This document shows positions 18,808-30,017 of a DNA stretch of 64,000 bases, piece after piece. The notes beneath the pieces were generated by a model. That model saw only the letters and a program-made list of their open reading frames with translations. It had not been told where the DNA came from and searched no databases. A program made the translations under genes and the position numbers. Location: contig NZ_AP022600.1 of NCBI RefSeq assembly GCF_010725885.1, positions 4,030,001-4,094,000 of the forward strand, in the 5' to 3' direction. How positions within the stretch are numbered: position 1 is the first letter of the stretch; each line of letters starts with the position of its first letter. The stretch is from Mycolicibacterium tokaiense. Lineage in GTDB: Bacteria; Actinomycetota; Actinomycetes; Mycobacteriales; Mycobacteriaceae.

Positions 18808-18814
18808 AGTGAGA
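18802..18814. promoter_or_regulatory. Operator palindrome at the IclR/leuC divergent promoter
   Basis: TCTCACAGTGAGA is a perfect 6-bp inverted repeat around one base. It covers the regulator's start codon (18805-18807) and lies between the -35 and -10 positions of the leuC promoter. Confidence 0.65.
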
Positions 18815-18819
18815 TACTA
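18814..18819 (-). promoter_or_regulatory. -10 element of the IclR regulator
   Basis: TAGTAT on the minus strand, 6 nt before GTG 18807. Confidence 0.5.
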
Positions 18820-18823
18820 ACGT
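18818..18823 (+). promoter_or_regulatory. -10 element of leuCD
   Basis: TAACGT fits TANNNT and would give a leader of about 65 nt before leuC. It overlaps the divergent -10 by two bases. Confidence 0.4.
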
Positions 18824-18894
18824 CCCGCATGTTGAGATAACCAGCCCAAGCGTCACCCAGCCCCGCGGGTGGAATCCAGATGAATCGAGATGTG

Positions 18895-20313
18895 ATGGCC
18901 AACGAGCAGAAGCCACGGACCATGGCCGAAAAGGTGTGGGCCGACCACGTCGTCGCCTCCGTCGACGGCGAACCCGACCTGATCTACATCGACCTGCACC
19001 TCGTGCACGAGGTCACCAGCCCGCAGGCCTTCGACGGTCTGCGCCTGGCCGGCCGGCCGGTGCGCCGGCCGGATCTGACCATCGCCACCGAGGATCACAA
19101 TGTCCCGACCGTCGACATCGACAAGCCGATCGCCGACCTGGTGTCGCGCACGCAGGTCGAGACCCTGCGCCGCAACTGCGCGGAATTCGGTATCCGGCTG
19201 CACCCCATGGGCGATGCCGAGCAGGGCATCGTGCACATCATCGGCCCGCAGCTCGGTCTGACCCAGCCGGGGATGACCGTGGTGTGCGGCGACAGCCACA
19301 CCTCCACCCACGGGGCGTTCGGCTCTCTGGCCATGGGGATCGGCACCTCTGAGGTGGAGCACGTGCTCGCCACCCAGACGTTGTCGCTGAAACCGTTCAA
19401 GACCATGGCGGTCAATGTCGATGGTCAACTGCCTGCGGGGGTTACGGCCAAGGACATCATCTTGGCGGTGATCGCCAAGATCGGCACCGGCGGTGGGCAG
19501 GGGCACGTCATCGAATACCGGGGCAGTGCCATCGAGGCCCTGTCCATGGAAGGCCGGATGACGATCTGCAACATGAGCATCGAAGCCGGTGCGCGGGCCG
19601 GCATGGTGGCGCCCGACGAGACCACCTATGCATTCGTCAAGGGTCGCCCGCACGCCCCCACCGGCGCCGACTGGGACCACGCCGTGGCCACCTGGGAACA
19701 GTTGCGTACCGACGAGGGCGCGGAATTCGACACCGAGGTCTACCTCGACGCCACGACGCTGAGCCCGTTCGTCACCTGGGGCACCAACCCGGGCCAGGGT
19801 GTCCCGCTCTCGGAGTCGGTCCCGGACCCGGAGATGATGACCAGCGACGCCGACAAGCAGGCCGCTGAGAAGGCGTTGGCATACATGGACCTTCGGGCGG
19901 GTACGCCCATGCGGGAGGTCGCGGTGGACGCGGTCTTCGTCGGTTCGTGCACCAACGGCCGGATCGAGGATCTCCGCGCAGCCGCGGAGGTGTTGCGTGG
20001 GCACACCATTGCCGACGGGGTGCGCATGCTCGTGGTGCCTGGATCCATGCGGGTCAAGGCGCAGGCCGAATCCGAAGGCCTCGACCAGGTATTCCTGGCG
20101 GCCGGCGCCGAGTGGCGCCAGGCCGGTTGCTCGATGTGCCTGGGCATGAACCCGGACACCCTCGCCCCCGGGGAACGCTGCGCGTCGACCTCCAACCGCA
20201 ATTTCGAAGGCCGGCAGGGTAAAGGCGGTCGTACGCACCTGGTGTCGCCGGTGGTGGCCGCCGCCACCGCGGTCCGCGGCACCCTGTCCTCCCCGGCCGA
20301 TCTCGGTATCTGA
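18895..20313 (+). CDS. leuC: 3-isopropylmalate dehydratase large subunit
   Basis: 472 residues. With LeuD it isomerises 2- to 3-isopropylmalate using a [4Fe-4S] cluster. The cluster cysteines lie in [13 protein letters not shown] and [15 protein letters not shown] 18895 (MANEQKPRT...) aligns with the M. tuberculosis N-terminus (MA...EPRT); ATG 18880 is an alternative in frame. leuD starts 29 nt downstream in the same operon. Regulation by the divergent IclR protein is inferred from the operator at 18802-18814. Confidence 0.95.
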   Translation: MANEQKPRTMAEKVWADHVVASVDGEPDLIYIDLHLVHEVTSPQAFDGLRLAGRPVRRPDLTIATEDHNVPTVDIDKPIADLVSRTQVETLRRNCAEFGIRLHPMGDAEQGIVHIIGPQLGLTQPGMTVVCGDSHTSTHGAFGSLAMGIGTSEVEHVLATQTLSLKPFKTMAVNVDGQLPAGVTAKDIILAVIAKIGTGGGQGHVIEYRGSAIEALSMEGRMTICNMSIEAGARAGMVAPDETTYAFVKGRPHAPTGADWDHAVATWEQLRTDEGAEFDTEVYLDATTLSPFVTWGTNPGQGVPLSESVPDPEMMTSDADKQAAEKALAYMDLRAGTPMREVAVDAVFVGSCTNGRIEDLRAAAEVLRGHTIADGVRMLVVPGSMRVKAQAESEGLDQVFLAAGAEWRQAGCSMCLGMNPDTLAPGERCASTSNRNFEGRQGKGGRTHLVSPVVAAATAVRGTLSSPADLGI

Positions 20314-20342
20314 CCGCCCCTGCCCGTAGAGAAGAGAATCCG

Positions 20343-20939
20343 ATGGACGCTTTCCAGACCCACACCGGCATCGGGGTCCCGTTGCGCCGGTCCAATGTGG
20401 ACACCGATCAGATCATTCCCGCCGTCTACTTGAAGCGGGTAACCAGAACGGGTTTCGAGGACGGTTTGTTCGCCGCGTGGCGAAATGATCCGAGCTTCAT
20501 TCTCAATCTCAGCCCATTCGACAGGGGTTCGGTTCTGGTCGCCGGACCTGATTTCGGGACGGGCTCGTCTCGCGAGCACGCCGTCTGGGCGCTCATGGAC
20601 TACGGCTTCCGGGTCGTCATCTCGCCGCGTTTCGCCGATATTTTTCGGGGTAACGCGGGCAAGGCGGGTCTGTTAGCGGCGGAAGTCACACAAGATGATG
20701 TGGAACTGCTGTGGAAGTTGATCGAGCAGAACCCCGGTATGGAAATCACTGTGGACCTTCAAGATCGGAATATCACCGCCGCAGACGTGGTGGTGCCGTT
20801 CAGTATTGATGACTACACCCGCTGGCGATTGCTCGAGGGGCTCGACGATATAGGCCTTACGCTGCGGAAACTCGATTCGATCGAAAAATTCGAGGCGGCT
20901 CGGCCGGAGTGGAAACCCCGCACTCTGCCGGCGCCCTGA
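20343..20939 (+). CDS. leuD: 3-isopropylmalate dehydratase small subunit
   Basis: 198 residues, the usual length. The substrate-specificity/swivel domain has [10 protein letters not shown] at the start, and [20 protein letters not shown] followed by [19 protein letters not shown] purine-rich Shine-Dalgarno (GAGAAGAG) precedes the ATG. A G/C hairpin follows the stop at once. Confidence 0.96.
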   Translation: MDAFQTHTGIGVPLRRSNVDTDQIIPAVYLKRVTRTGFEDGLFAAWRNDPSFILNLSPFDRGSVLVAGPDFGTGSSREHAVWALMDYGFRVVISPRFADIFRGNAGKAGLLAAEVTQDDVELLWKLIEQNPGMEITVDLQDRNITAADVVVPFSIDDYTRWRLLEGLDDIGLTLRKLDSIEKFEAARPEWKPRTLPAP

Positions 20940-20942
20940 ACG

Positions 20943-20976
20943 CCTCGGGCGCCCCGAATTCGGGGCGCCCGTGAGG
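20943..20976 (+). terminator. Hairpin terminator after leuD
   Basis: GGGCGCCCCG (20947-20956) pairs perfectly with CGGGGCGCCC (20961-20970) over an AATT loop; CCTC/GAGG extends the stem after a 2-nt bulge. There is no T-run, so this would be a mycobacterial-style terminator without a U-tract. Confidence 0.6.
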
Positions 20977-21096
20977 GTTCGGAGTAGCTTCTGAGGCACT
21001 CCGAAATGGCGGATTGACCCCCCAAGGGGGCCAAGCTGATTGCCGAAATTTCACTTTGCGTGGCCTGAAATTGCGCGTGGCTCTTGGAAATCAGCC

Positions 21097-21125
21097 TTGA
21101 CAGGGTTTACCGTGTCCTCTAGTCG
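21097..21125 (+). promoter_or_regulatory. Probable hupB promoter
   Basis: A consensus -35 TTGACA (21097-21102) is followed after 17 bp by TAGTCG (21120-21125). This gives a leader of about 30 nt with a GGAGG ribosome-binding site. It is the best -35 seen in the window, fitting an abundant protein. Confidence 0.55.
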
Positions 21126-21159
21126 GTTCAGACAGGACCACTGGCTTCGGAGGATTTGC

Positions 21160-21897
21160 ATGAACAAAGCAGAGCTCATCGACGTACTCACGGAGAAATT
21201 GGGCTCGGACCGTCGGCAGGCCACGGCCGCCGTCGAGCACGTTGTCGACACCATTGTGCGCGCGGTGCATAAGGGCGACAGCGTCACCATCACTGGCTTC
21301 GGTGTCTTCGAGCAGCGCAAGCGCGCCGCCCGTGTCGCGCGCAACCCGCGTACCGGAGAGACCGTGAAGGTGAAGCCCACCTCCGTCCCCGCCTTCCGCC
21401 CTGGCGCGCAGTTCAAGGCGGTTGTGTCTGGCGCACAGCGTCTCCCGGCCGAGGGACCCGCCGTCAAGCGTGGCGTGGTCGCTGCGCCGGCCAAGCGCGG
21501 TGCCGCCAAGAAGGCCGCCACCAAGGCTCCGGCCAAGAAGGTTGCCACCAAGGCTCCGGCCAAGAAGGCCACCGCCACCAAGGCTGCACCGGCGAAGAAG
21601 GCCACCGCCAGCAAGGCGACCCCGGCCAAGAAGACCGCTGCGACCAAGGCTGCACCGGCCAAGAAGACCACCGCCACCAAGGCCACTCCGGCCAAGAAGA
21701 CCACGGCGGCCAAGAAGGCTCCGGCCACCAAGGCTGCACCGGCCAAGAAGGCCACCGCGGCCAAGAAGGCTCCGGCCACCAAGGCTGCACCGGCCAAGAA
21801 GGCCACCGCGGCCAAGAAGGCTCCGGCCACCAAGGCAGCACCGGCCAAGAAGGCCACCGCGGCCAAGAAGGCTCCCGCCAAGCGCGGTCGCAAGTAG
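21160..21897 (+). CDS. hupB: Histone-like DNA-binding protein HupB (HU with lysine-rich tail)
   Basis: 245 residues. Residues 1-90 are a canonical HU domain ([15 protein letters not shown]..., with [13 protein letters not shown] in the DNA-binding arm). Residues ~105-245 are a basic tail of [12 protein letters not shown] and AAKKAP repeats resembling eukaryotic histone H1, a mycobacterial signature. It compacts the nucleoid and is known in mycobacteria to bind iron-regulated and replication sites. ATG 21160 is set by GGAGG 6 nt upstream. The tail contains three near-identical 51-bp DNA repeats. Confidence 0.95.
   Translation: MNKAELIDVLTEKLGSDRRQATAAVEHVVDTIVRAVHKGDSVTITGFGVFEQRKRAARVARNPRTGETVKVKPTSVPAFRPGAQFKAVVSGAQRLPAEGPAVKRGVVAAPAKRGAAKKAATKAPAKKVATKAPAKKATATKAAPAKKATASKATPAKKTAATKAAPAKKTTATKATPAKKTTAAKKAPATKAAPAKKATAAKKAPATKAAPAKKATAAKKAPATKAAPAKKATAAKKAPAKRGRK
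21709..21861 (+). repeat. Three tandem 51-bp repeats in the hupB tail
   Basis: Units start at 21709, 21760 and 21811, and a partial fourth at 21862. Each encodes 17 residues ([17 protein letters not shown] in register). I see only one synonymous base difference (GCT/GCA in the third unit), so the copies are recent or being homogenised. Confidence 0.85.
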
Positions 21898-21914
21898 GAC
21901 AATCCCAATCGGAT

Positions 21915-21955
21915 ACGCCGCGGGTGTCGCTGACACCCGCGGCGTCTTCGTGTTC
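21915..21955. terminator. Terminator between hupB and mutT1
   Basis: A perfect 14-bp stem (ACGCCGCGGGTGTC at 21915-21928, complement at 21932-21945) with loop GCT, followed by the T-rich CTTCGTGTTCT. It serves hupB and possibly the convergent mutT1. Confidence 0.8.
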
Positions 21956-21965
21956 TGTGGGCCGC

Positions 21966-22919
21966 TCAGCGCGCCCGGTCGGTGGCCAGCGGACTGCCGA
22001 TGTGATCGGCGGCCACCAGGCGGTCCTGCGCCAGTGACAACACCCAGGTGCTGCCCTTGCGGTTGCGCGATTTGTCCGGGCGCACCCCGTCGCGTTCGCA
22101 CCACCAGTCGATGAGTCCCGGAATGACCTTGCCCTGACTGCAGATCACCCGGGTGCCCGGCAGCGCGGCGATCTCGGTCAGGCGGGTGCGGGCAGCCTTG
22201 CGGTTGTCCGCGTAGGCCTCCTCGGTGAGATCGGGTTCGGCGATGATGTCCGTCGCCAGTTCGTCGGCCAGCGGTTCGATCGTCTGCATGCACCGGACCC
22301 GGTCGGCGGCGTGCAGATCGGAGGCGCCGTATGCCAGCAGCACACTGACCAGGGACTCGGCCTGGGCCCGACCGTGCTTGTCCAGCGGACGCTTTCGGTC
22401 GTCCCCTTTGTACCGACTCTTGCGGCCCGCGGTCGCGTGCCGCACCACCAAGACGGTCTTGGTGTCCACGGGCAATTCGCCGAACCGACGCAACACTGTG
22501 CGGTCCTGTGGGTATACGAGCCGGTTCAGCGCGTCGGAAACGGGCATCCAGAGCAGTTTGTCGACTTCGTCGTTCGGCGTGAAATCGCCCCCGGATTGCG
22601 GGTCCGCCCGGGCAGCCCAGTAACGCACCTTCTTGGTGCCTGCCTCGATGGGATACGTCACCGACATGAGCCGCCGACCCAGATGTGCGCGGAAGCCGGT
22701 CTCCTCGGCGATTTCGCGCACTGCCGCCACCGGTTCGATCTCACCGGGATCGACTTTGCCTTTGGGCAGGGACCAGTCGTCGTAGCGGGGCCGATGGATG
22801 ACCGCGACCTCCACGGGATGACGCCCGTCATCGGTCGGGCGCCACAGCACCGCACCGGCGGCGCGCACCACGGTCGTGGTGTCAGGCACCGCTGTCTTCG
22901 TGTCTTTCGACACCTTCAC
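21966..22919 (-). CDS. mutT1: MutT1: Nudix plus histidine-phosphatase fusion
   Basis: 317 residues in two domains. Residues ~15-145 are a Nudix domain with the box [20 protein letters not shown] followed by TGF. Residues ~155-317 are a histidine phosphatase domain with the RHG-like motif [11 protein letters not shown]. The mycobacterial protein hydrolyses 8-oxo-(d)GTP and dinucleoside polyphosphates, cleaning the nucleotide pool. It follows ppk by 25 nt on the same strand, as in M. tuberculosis Rv2985/Rv2984, so the two are likely co-transcribed. Confidence 0.92.
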   Translation of the reverse strand: MKVSKDTKTAVPDTTTVVRAAGAVLWRPTDDGRHPVEVAVIHRPRYDDWSLPKGKVDPGEIEPVAAVREIAEETGFRAHLGRRLMSVTYPIEAGTKKVRYWAARADPQSGGDFTPNDEVDKLLWMPVSDALNRLVYPQDRTVLRRFGELPVDTKTVLVVRHATAGRKSRYKGDDRKRPLDKHGRAQAESLVSVLLAYGASDLHAADRVRCMQTIEPLADELATDIIAEPDLTEEAYADNRKAARTRLTEIAALPGTRVICSQGKVIPGLIDWWCERDGVRPDKSRNRKGSTWVLSLAQDRLVAADHIGSPLATDRAR

Positions 22920-22944
22920 TCCTGCAGATCAACTGGCGCCGGGT

Positions 22945-25128
22945 TCAAGGATGGCGGTGCTTGGACATCAGGGACACCTGATGGTCGCGCACCGTTTCAC
23001 CTTCATACGGCAGGGCGGTCCACGAACCGTCGGATGCCAGCTCCCAGCAGCGGGTGGCGGGGTCCATGGCCGACTCGAAGACGTCGTCCAACTGGGCCGT
23101 CAGCCGTGGGTCCTTCACCTGTGCCATCACCTCGACCCGGCGGTCGAGATTACGATGCATCATGTCGGCGCTGCCGATCCAGAACTCGTTGATGGCGCGG
23201 AAATGAATAATTCGCGAGTGTTCCAGGAATCGGCCCAGAATCGAACGCACCGTGATGTTCTCTGAAAAACCGGGTACACCGGGGCGCAGCGCACAGATAC
23301 CGCGCACCACCACCTCCACCTGCACCCCGGCCTGCGAAGCACGGTAGAGCGCGTCGATCACCTGTTCGTCCACCAGCGCGTTGGCCTTCAACCGGATCCG
23401 CGCCTCGGCACCGTCCTCGGCCGCGGCAACCTCACGCTCGATCCGCTCGATGATCCCCTTGCGGACCCCGTGCGGAGCCACCAGCAGGTTGCGATAGCTG
23501 ACCTTGCGCGAGTACCCGGTCAGGGAGTTGAACAGGTCGGTCAGATCGGCACCGATGTCCGGGGCGGCGGTCAGCAGACCCACATCCTCGTACAGCCGTG
23601 CCGTTTTCGGGTTGTAGTTGCCCGTGCCGATGTGGCAGTACCGCCGGATCGCCGACCCCTCGCGGCGCACCACCAGACAGGTCTTGCAGTGTGTCTTGAG
23701 GCCGATCAGCCCGTACACCACGTGCACTCCGGCCTTTTCCAGCTCACGCGCCCACTTGATGTTGGCCTGCTCGTCGAAGCGGGCCTTGATCTCCACCAGT
23801 GCCACCACCTGCTTGCCCGCTTCGGCGGCGTCGATCAGAGCGTTGACGATGGGGGAGTCGCCCGAGGTGCGGTAGAGGGTCTGCTTGATGGCGAGCACGT
23901 TCGGGTCGGCGGCGGCCTGCTCGATGAAACGCTGCACGGTGGTGGAGAACGAGTCATAGGGATGATGCACCAACACATCTCCGTCGCGGAGCGTGGAGAA
24001 GATGCTCTTGGGGGTCTCGCGCTCGCCGAAGGCCGGGGGAGTGGCCGGGACAAAGGTGCGGTCCTTGAGCGCAGGCCGGTCCACGCCGTAGATCTGCCAC
24101 AGCGAGGACAGGTCCAGCAGTCCCGGGACCTCGATGACATCGCCGGGATGCACATCGAGTTCGCGCAGCAGCAGTTCGAGCATGTGCTCGGTCATGTCGT
24201 CGGCGACCTCGAGGCGTACCGGCGTGCCGAAGCGTCGTCGGGCCAATTCCCGCTCCAGGGCCTTGAGCAGATCCTCGTCCCGGTCTTCCTCGACCTCGAA
24301 ATCGGCGTTGCGGGTGATGCGGAACGCGTGGTGCTCCACGATCTCCAAGCCGGGGAACAACACCGTCAGAAAGGCCGCGATCAGTTCCTCCATCGGCAGG
24401 AACCGCACCGCGGCCTTGCCGTTCTCGTCGGAGTCGCCGTCCCTGGCCGGGAGCTCGACGAACCGGTCGACGTTGTCGGGCACCTTGATGCGCGCGAAAT
24501 GCTGTGTCTTGTCCTCGGGTTGGCGCACGGTGATGGCCAGGTTGAGGCTCAGACCGCTGACGAAGGGGAAGGGATGCGCCGGGTCGACCGCCAGTGGCGT
24601 CAGGACAGGGAACACCTGCTCGTGGAAGTAGGTCGACAGCCGGGTGCGTTCGGCCTCGTCGAGGTCGGCCCACGTGACCACGTGGATGCCCTCCTGGGCC
24701 AGAGCCGGGCGCACCGCGTCCAGGAAGACCCGGGCATGCCTGCTGGCGAGCTGTTGGGTGCGCTCACCGATCCGGCGGAGCTGTTCTCTCGGCGACAGGC
24801 CGTCGGCCGAGCGCACCGACAGACCCATTTCGTCACGGCGCTTGAGGCCGGCGACGCGCACCATGTAGAACTCGTCGAGGTTGGACGAGAAGATCGCGAG
24901 GAACTTGGCCCGTTCCAGAAGAGGTAGTGACGGATCGGCGGCCAGGGCCAGCACGCGGGCATTGAAGTCCAGCCAACTCAGTTCACGATTGAGGTAACGG
25001 TCCTCGGGCAGGGCGTTCTCCGCTGCCGCAGGGGTGGCTGCCGGTGGCGACTCCGGCGTGGCAGCGCCACTCGATCGGGAATCGGTGGAGTCGGTGATCT
25101 GCGGTGCGTCGGTCACAGCACCGATCAT
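22945..25128 (-). CDS. ppk: Polyphosphate kinase 1
   Basis: 727 residues. It polymerises the gamma-phosphate of ATP into polyphosphate. The N domain begins [20 protein letters not shown]. The catalytic core has the phospho-accepting histidine in [19 protein letters not shown] and the following [10 protein letters not shown] motif. The C-terminal PLD-like domain carries [19 protein letters not shown] 25128 is listed; GTG 25113 (VTDAPQ...) is a credible alternative, because the GAGGA before ATG 25128 is too close. Heads a ppk-mutT1 operon. Confidence 0.95.
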   Translation of the reverse strand: MIGAVTDAPQITDSTDSRSSGAATPESPPAATPAAAENALPEDRYLNRELSWLDFNARVLALAADPSLPLLERAKFLAIFSSNLDEFYMVRVAGLKRRDEMGLSVRSADGLSPREQLRRIGERTQQLASRHARVFLDAVRPALAQEGIHVVTWADLDEAERTRLSTYFHEQVFPVLTPLAVDPAHPFPFVSGLSLNLAITVRQPEDKTQHFARIKVPDNVDRFVELPARDGDSDENGKAAVRFLPMEELIAAFLTVLFPGLEIVEHHAFRITRNADFEVEEDRDEDLLKALERELARRRFGTPVRLEVADDMTEHMLELLLRELDVHPGDVIEVPGLLDLSSLWQIYGVDRPALKDRTFVPATPPAFGERETPKSIFSTLRDGDVLVHHPYDSFSTTVQRFIEQAAADPNVLAIKQTLYRTSGDSPIVNALIDAAEAGKQVVALVEIKARFDEQANIKWARELEKAGVHVVYGLIGLKTHCKTCLVVRREGSAIRRYCHIGTGNYNPKTARLYEDVGLLTAAPDIGADLTDLFNSLTGYSRKVSYRNLLVAPHGVRKGIIERIEREVAAAEDGAEARIRLKANALVDEQVIDALYRASQAGVQVEVVVRGICALRPGVPGFSENITVRSILGRFLEHSRIIHFRAINEFWIGSADMMHRNLDRRVEVMAQVKDPRLTAQLDDVFESAMDPATRCWELASDGSWTALPYEGETVRDHQVSLMSKHRHP

Positions 25129-25149
25129 TCCTCATGGCGACTGCGGTCG

Positions 25150-26886
<1,737 letters not shown>

Positions 26887-26891
26887 CGGAC

Positions 26892-27995
26892 ATGGATCAG
26901 ACATTCGGTACCTCCACGCGGAGTGTGAAGGCTGTGAGTTCGTCGGCCGTGGCGGGGGAGCCGGTGGCACCGCAACTGGTGTCGGCGTCGAACTACCATC
27001 TGGCTCCCGAAGCCACCGAGGGTCTGGACTTCTACGGCCGCGTCACCAATCCCACCTGGCGCCAGGCGGAATCGGCGCTCGCCGCACTCGAGGGCGCCAC
27101 CGCCGCGCTGGTGTTCGGTTCCGGGATGGCCGCGGTGACCGCCGCCCTGCGGGTGTGCGCGCGTCCCGGTTCGGTGCTGGTGGTGCCGGCCGACGGCTAC
27201 TACCAGGTGCGCGCTTACGCTGCGGAATATCTTGCGCCCCTTGGTATCACGGTGCGTGAGGCGCAGTGTGACCAGATGTGCGATGCGGCGCAGGATGCCG
27301 ACGTGGTGCTGGCCGAGACGCCGGCCAACCCGGGCCTGGACGTGGTGGACCTGGGCAGGCTGGCGCAGGTCTGCCGGGGACGCGGGGCCCGTCTGCTGGT
27401 GGACAACACCACGGCCACTCCGCTGGGCCAGCAGCCGCTGACACTGGGCGCCGACCTGGTGGTCGCCAGCGCCACCAAAGCCCTGTCGGGACACAGTGAT
27501 CTGCTGGCCGGCTACGTCGCCGGCGACGATGCCGAACTGATGGCCGCGGTGCAGCGGGAACGTCTGCTGGCCGGCCCCATCCTGGGTTCGTTCGAGGCGT
27601 GGCTGCTGCTGCGCAGTCTCGGCACCGCGGGCCTGCGGATCGAGCGGCAGTGTCACACCGCCGCGGCGCTGGCGGCCATGCTCGCCGAACACCCCGCCGT
27701 GGCGTCGGTCCGTTATCCCGGGCTGCCCACCGACCCCGCGCACGCCGTTGCAGCACAGCAGATGACCCGTTTCGGGGGACTGGTGTCGGTGCAACTGGCC
27801 GACGCCGAGGCGGTGCACCGGCTGGTCGCACGCAGCGAATTGCTGGTGTTCGCGACCAGCTTCGGTGGCATCCACACCTCGCTGGATCGGCGCGCCCGGT
27901 GGGGCGATGCGGTCAGCGACGGGTTCGCGCGGATCTCGGCGGGGATCGAGGACACCGACGATGTGCTGCGCGACATCGAGCGCGCCCTCGGGTGA
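26892..27995 (+). CDS. Cys/Met-metabolism PLP enzyme (cystathionine gamma-lyase/synthase family)
   Basis: About 367 residues. Family motifs are intact: YGRVTNPT (phosphate-binding Tyr/Arg), GSGMAAVTAAL, ETPANPGL, DNTTATPLGQQPLTLGADLV, the PLP-lysine in SATKALSGHSDLLAG, RYPGLP and RISAGIEDTDDVL. Whether it is a gamma-lyase, synthase or sulfhydrylase cannot be decided. ATG 26892 is used; GTG 26883, overlapping the gpsA stop (GTGA), is equally possible. It is inserted between gpsA and ddlA, which are adjacent in M. tuberculosis. Confidence 0.85.
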   Translation: MDQTFGTSTRSVKAVSSSAVAGEPVAPQLVSASNYHLAPEATEGLDFYGRVTNPTWRQAESALAALEGATAALVFGSGMAAVTAALRVCARPGSVLVVPADGYYQVRAYAAEYLAPLGITVREAQCDQMCDAAQDADVVLAETPANPGLDVVDLGRLAQVCRGRGARLLVDNTTATPLGQQPLTLGADLVVASATKALSGHSDLLAGYVAGDDAELMAAVQRERLLAGPILGSFEAWLLLRSLGTAGLRIERQCHTAAALAAMLAEHPAVASVRYPGLPTDPAHAVAAQQMTRFGGLVSVQLADAEAVHRLVARSELLVFATSFGGIHTSLDRRARWGDAVSDGFARISAGIEDTDDVLRDIERALG

Positions 27996-28027
27996 CGCTC
28001 GGATGACTGCGCGTGGTGCGGTGCCGG

Positions 28028-28033
28028 TAGCCT
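28028..28033 (+). promoter_or_regulatory. -10 element of ddlA
   Basis: TAGCCT, 9 nt before GTG 28043. Confidence 0.35.
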
Positions 28034-28042
28034 TTCTGAATT

Positions 28043-29164
28043 GTGACTGCACCCTCTGAGTCCTCCGGCCGCATCCGCGTCGCCGTCGTCTTCGGCGGGC
28101 GCAGCAGTGAACACGCGATCTCCTGCGTGTCTGCGGGATCCATCCTGCGCAATCTGGACCCTGAGCGTTTCGAGGCGGTGCCCGTCGGGATCACCCCCGA
28201 CGGCGCCTGGGTGCTCAGTTCGGCGACCCCGGCCAGCCTGGTGATCACCGACGGCACGCTGCCCGCCGTCACCGATTCCTCGGGTGAGGCGTTGACGCTG
28301 ACCACCAACCCGCAGCGCGGCGGTGAGCTGGTGTCCCTGGGCCGGGGCGCGGGCGAAGTCCTGGCCTCAGTCGACGTGGTGTTCCCGGTGCTGCACGGGC
28401 CGTACGGCGAGGACGGCACCATCCAGGGCCTGCTCGAACTCGCCGGTGTGCCCTATGTGGGCGCGGGTGTGCTGGCCAGCGCCGCGGGCATGGACAAGGA
28501 GTTCACCAAGAAGCTGCTGGCAGCCGAAGGCCTGCCGATCGGCGACCAGGTGGTGCTGCGTCCCCGCCAGGCGACGCTGGACGCCGACCAGCGGGAGCGG
28601 CTGGGGTTGCCGGTGTTCGTCAAACCGGCGCGCGGCGGGTCCTCGATCGGCGTCACCCGGGTGGCCTCGTGGGATCGGCTCGACGCCGCCATCGCCGAGG
28701 CCCGGCGTCACGACCCCAAGGTGATCGTCGAGGCTGCCGTCCCGGGCCGCGAACTCGAGGTCGGGGTGCTCGAGTTGCCCGACGGTCGCATCGAGGCCAG
28801 CACCGTGGGCGAGATCCGGGTGGCCGGCGTCCGGGGTCGTGAGGACGGCTTCTACGACTTCGCCACCAAGTACCTCGACGACGCCGCCGAACTCGACGTC
28901 CCCGCCAAGATCGACGACGACGTGGCCGACGAGATCCGCCGGCTCGCGATCCGCGCATTCAGTGCGATCGACTGCCAGGGTCTGGCCCGGGTGGACTTCT
29001 TCCTCACCGATTCCGGTCCGGTGCTCAACGAGATCAACACCATGCCCGGTTTCACCACCATCTCGATGTATCCGCGGATGTGGGCCGCCAGCGGGATGGA
29101 CTACCCGGCGCTGCTGTCGGCGATGGTGGAGACGGCACTGGCCCGGGGGACCGGGCTCCGCTGA
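28043..29164 (+). CDS. ddlA: D-alanine--D-alanine ligase
   Basis: 373 residues, ATP-grasp ligase making D-Ala-D-Ala for peptidoglycan. The N-terminal signature is [12 protein letters not shown]; then [16 protein letters not shown], the ATP-grasp lysine region [15 protein letters not shown] and the metal-binding end [19 protein letters not shown]. The target of D-cycloserine. The start is GTG; a -10 hexamer lies 9 nt upstream and no Shine-Dalgarno is visible. Confidence 0.96.
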   Translation: MTAPSESSGRIRVAVVFGGRSSEHAISCVSAGSILRNLDPERFEAVPVGITPDGAWVLSSATPASLVITDGTLPAVTDSSGEALTLTTNPQRGGELVSLGRGAGEVLASVDVVFPVLHGPYGEDGTIQGLLELAGVPYVGAGVLASAAGMDKEFTKKLLAAEGLPIGDQVVLRPRQATLDADQRERLGLPVFVKPARGGSSIGVTRVASWDRLDAAIAEARRHDPKVIVEAAVPGRELEVGVLELPDGRIEASTVGEIRVAGVRGREDGFYDFATKYLDDAAELDVPAKIDDDVADEIRRLAIRAFSAIDCQGLARVDFFLTDSGPVLNEINTMPGFTTISMYPRMWAASGMDYPALLSAMVETALARGTGLR

Positions 29165-29170
29165 GCTCGC

Positions 29171-29713
29171 TCAGCGCGGAGGACCGGGCTGCAGGGCAAC
29201 GGCCGGCAGGGTCTTCTCGATGGCGCGCGAGATCTCCTGGATGGGGGTGGGTCCTGAGCCCGTCGGCAGGGTCAGTGCCACGTACACGGGTCGGTCGACG
29301 GCGAACCAGCTGGTGATGGTGCCGGAGGGGTCCGTCACCCGGAACCACTGCACGGCGTCGACCAGCTGCAGGGGTGCGCCGATCACGAAGTCGAGCGGGC
29401 GATCGAGGCCGCAGCGCAGGATCACCGGCTCGCCGCCGGGCTCGGCCTGCCAGGCCGCTGTACCCGGCGGCACCGGTTCGGCGGCGACCGCACGGCGGTA
29501 GTCGCCGAGGGTGTCGGGTAGTTCGGCGAGCAACCGCGCGCAATCGGGTCCGGCTGCTGCCGGGGCGGGTGCGGCCGCAATGGGAACGGGTGTGGGTGCC
29601 GGAGTGCGGGTGGCCGCGATCGCCAGGACCGCGCCGGCGGCCACCACCGCGATCACGAGCGCGATGATCAGGACGGACCGCGGCGGTCCGTCGCGGTGGG
29701 GCTCTGCGTTCAG
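29171..29713 (-). CDS. DUF3515 exported/membrane protein, apparent CTG start
   Basis: DUF3515 family (Rv2980 position, beside ddlA). From CTG 29713 the protein is 180 residues: a basic leader (NAEPHRDGPPRS), one hydrophobic helix (VLIIALVIAVVAAGAVLAIA), a Pro/Ala linker and a compact domain with two cysteines (GPDCARLLAELP, VILRCGLDRPLDFV). No ATG, GTG or TTG occurs in frame between 29713 and GTG 29656. GTG 29656 would cut into the helix and remove its basic flank. CTG 29713 overlaps the preceding gene's stop (CTGA). Function unknown. The conservative alternative start is 29656. Confidence 0.7.
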   Translation of the reverse strand: MNAEPHRDGPPRSVLIIALVIAVVAAGAVLAIAATRTPAPTPVPIAAAPAPAAAGPDCARLLAELPDTLGDYRRAVAAEPVPPGTAAWQAEPGGEPVILRCGLDRPLDFVIGAPLQLVDAVQWFRVTDPSGTITSWFAVDRPVYVALTLPTGSGPTPIQEISRAIEKTLPAVALQPGPPR

Positions 29714-29937
29714 GCGGCCGCCCCGGCGATCGGACAGGTCAGCGTGCGGGTGATGCCCTCGACCTGCTGCACCGCGGCCACCACGTCCTGAACCTGCGCA
29801 CCGCCCACCCGGACGATCACGTCGTAGGGCCCGGTGACGTATTCCGACGACAGCACCCCGGCGAGTGCGCTGACCTGCTTGGCGACCACCTCGGCGCGGC
29901 CCACCTCCGTCTGGATCAGCATGAACGCCTCGGCCAC
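29710..29937 (-). CDS. Stand-alone Lrp/AsnC ligand-binding (RAM) domain protein
   Basis: 75 residues: EAFMLIQTEVGRAEVVAKQV, then VTGPYDVIVRVGG and a C-terminal VEGITRTLTCPI. This is the RAM domain of Lrp/AsnC regulators without the DNA-binding helix-turn-helix, so it likely senses a small molecule or modulates another factor rather than binding DNA. GTG 29937 follows GGGAG. The DUF3515 gene begins in an overlap with its stop codon. Confidence 0.8.
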   Translation of the reverse strand: MAEAFMLIQTEVGRAEVVAKQVSALAGVLSSEYVTGPYDVIVRVGGAQVQDVVAAVQQVEGITRTLTCPIAGAAA

Positions 29938-30017
29938 CGGTGTAGTCTCCCTGTCTCGATGTGGACTCAACCTACCGCAGGTCGGGCGCGTCAACAGGTC
30001 AGGAGGACACCGCAGCC

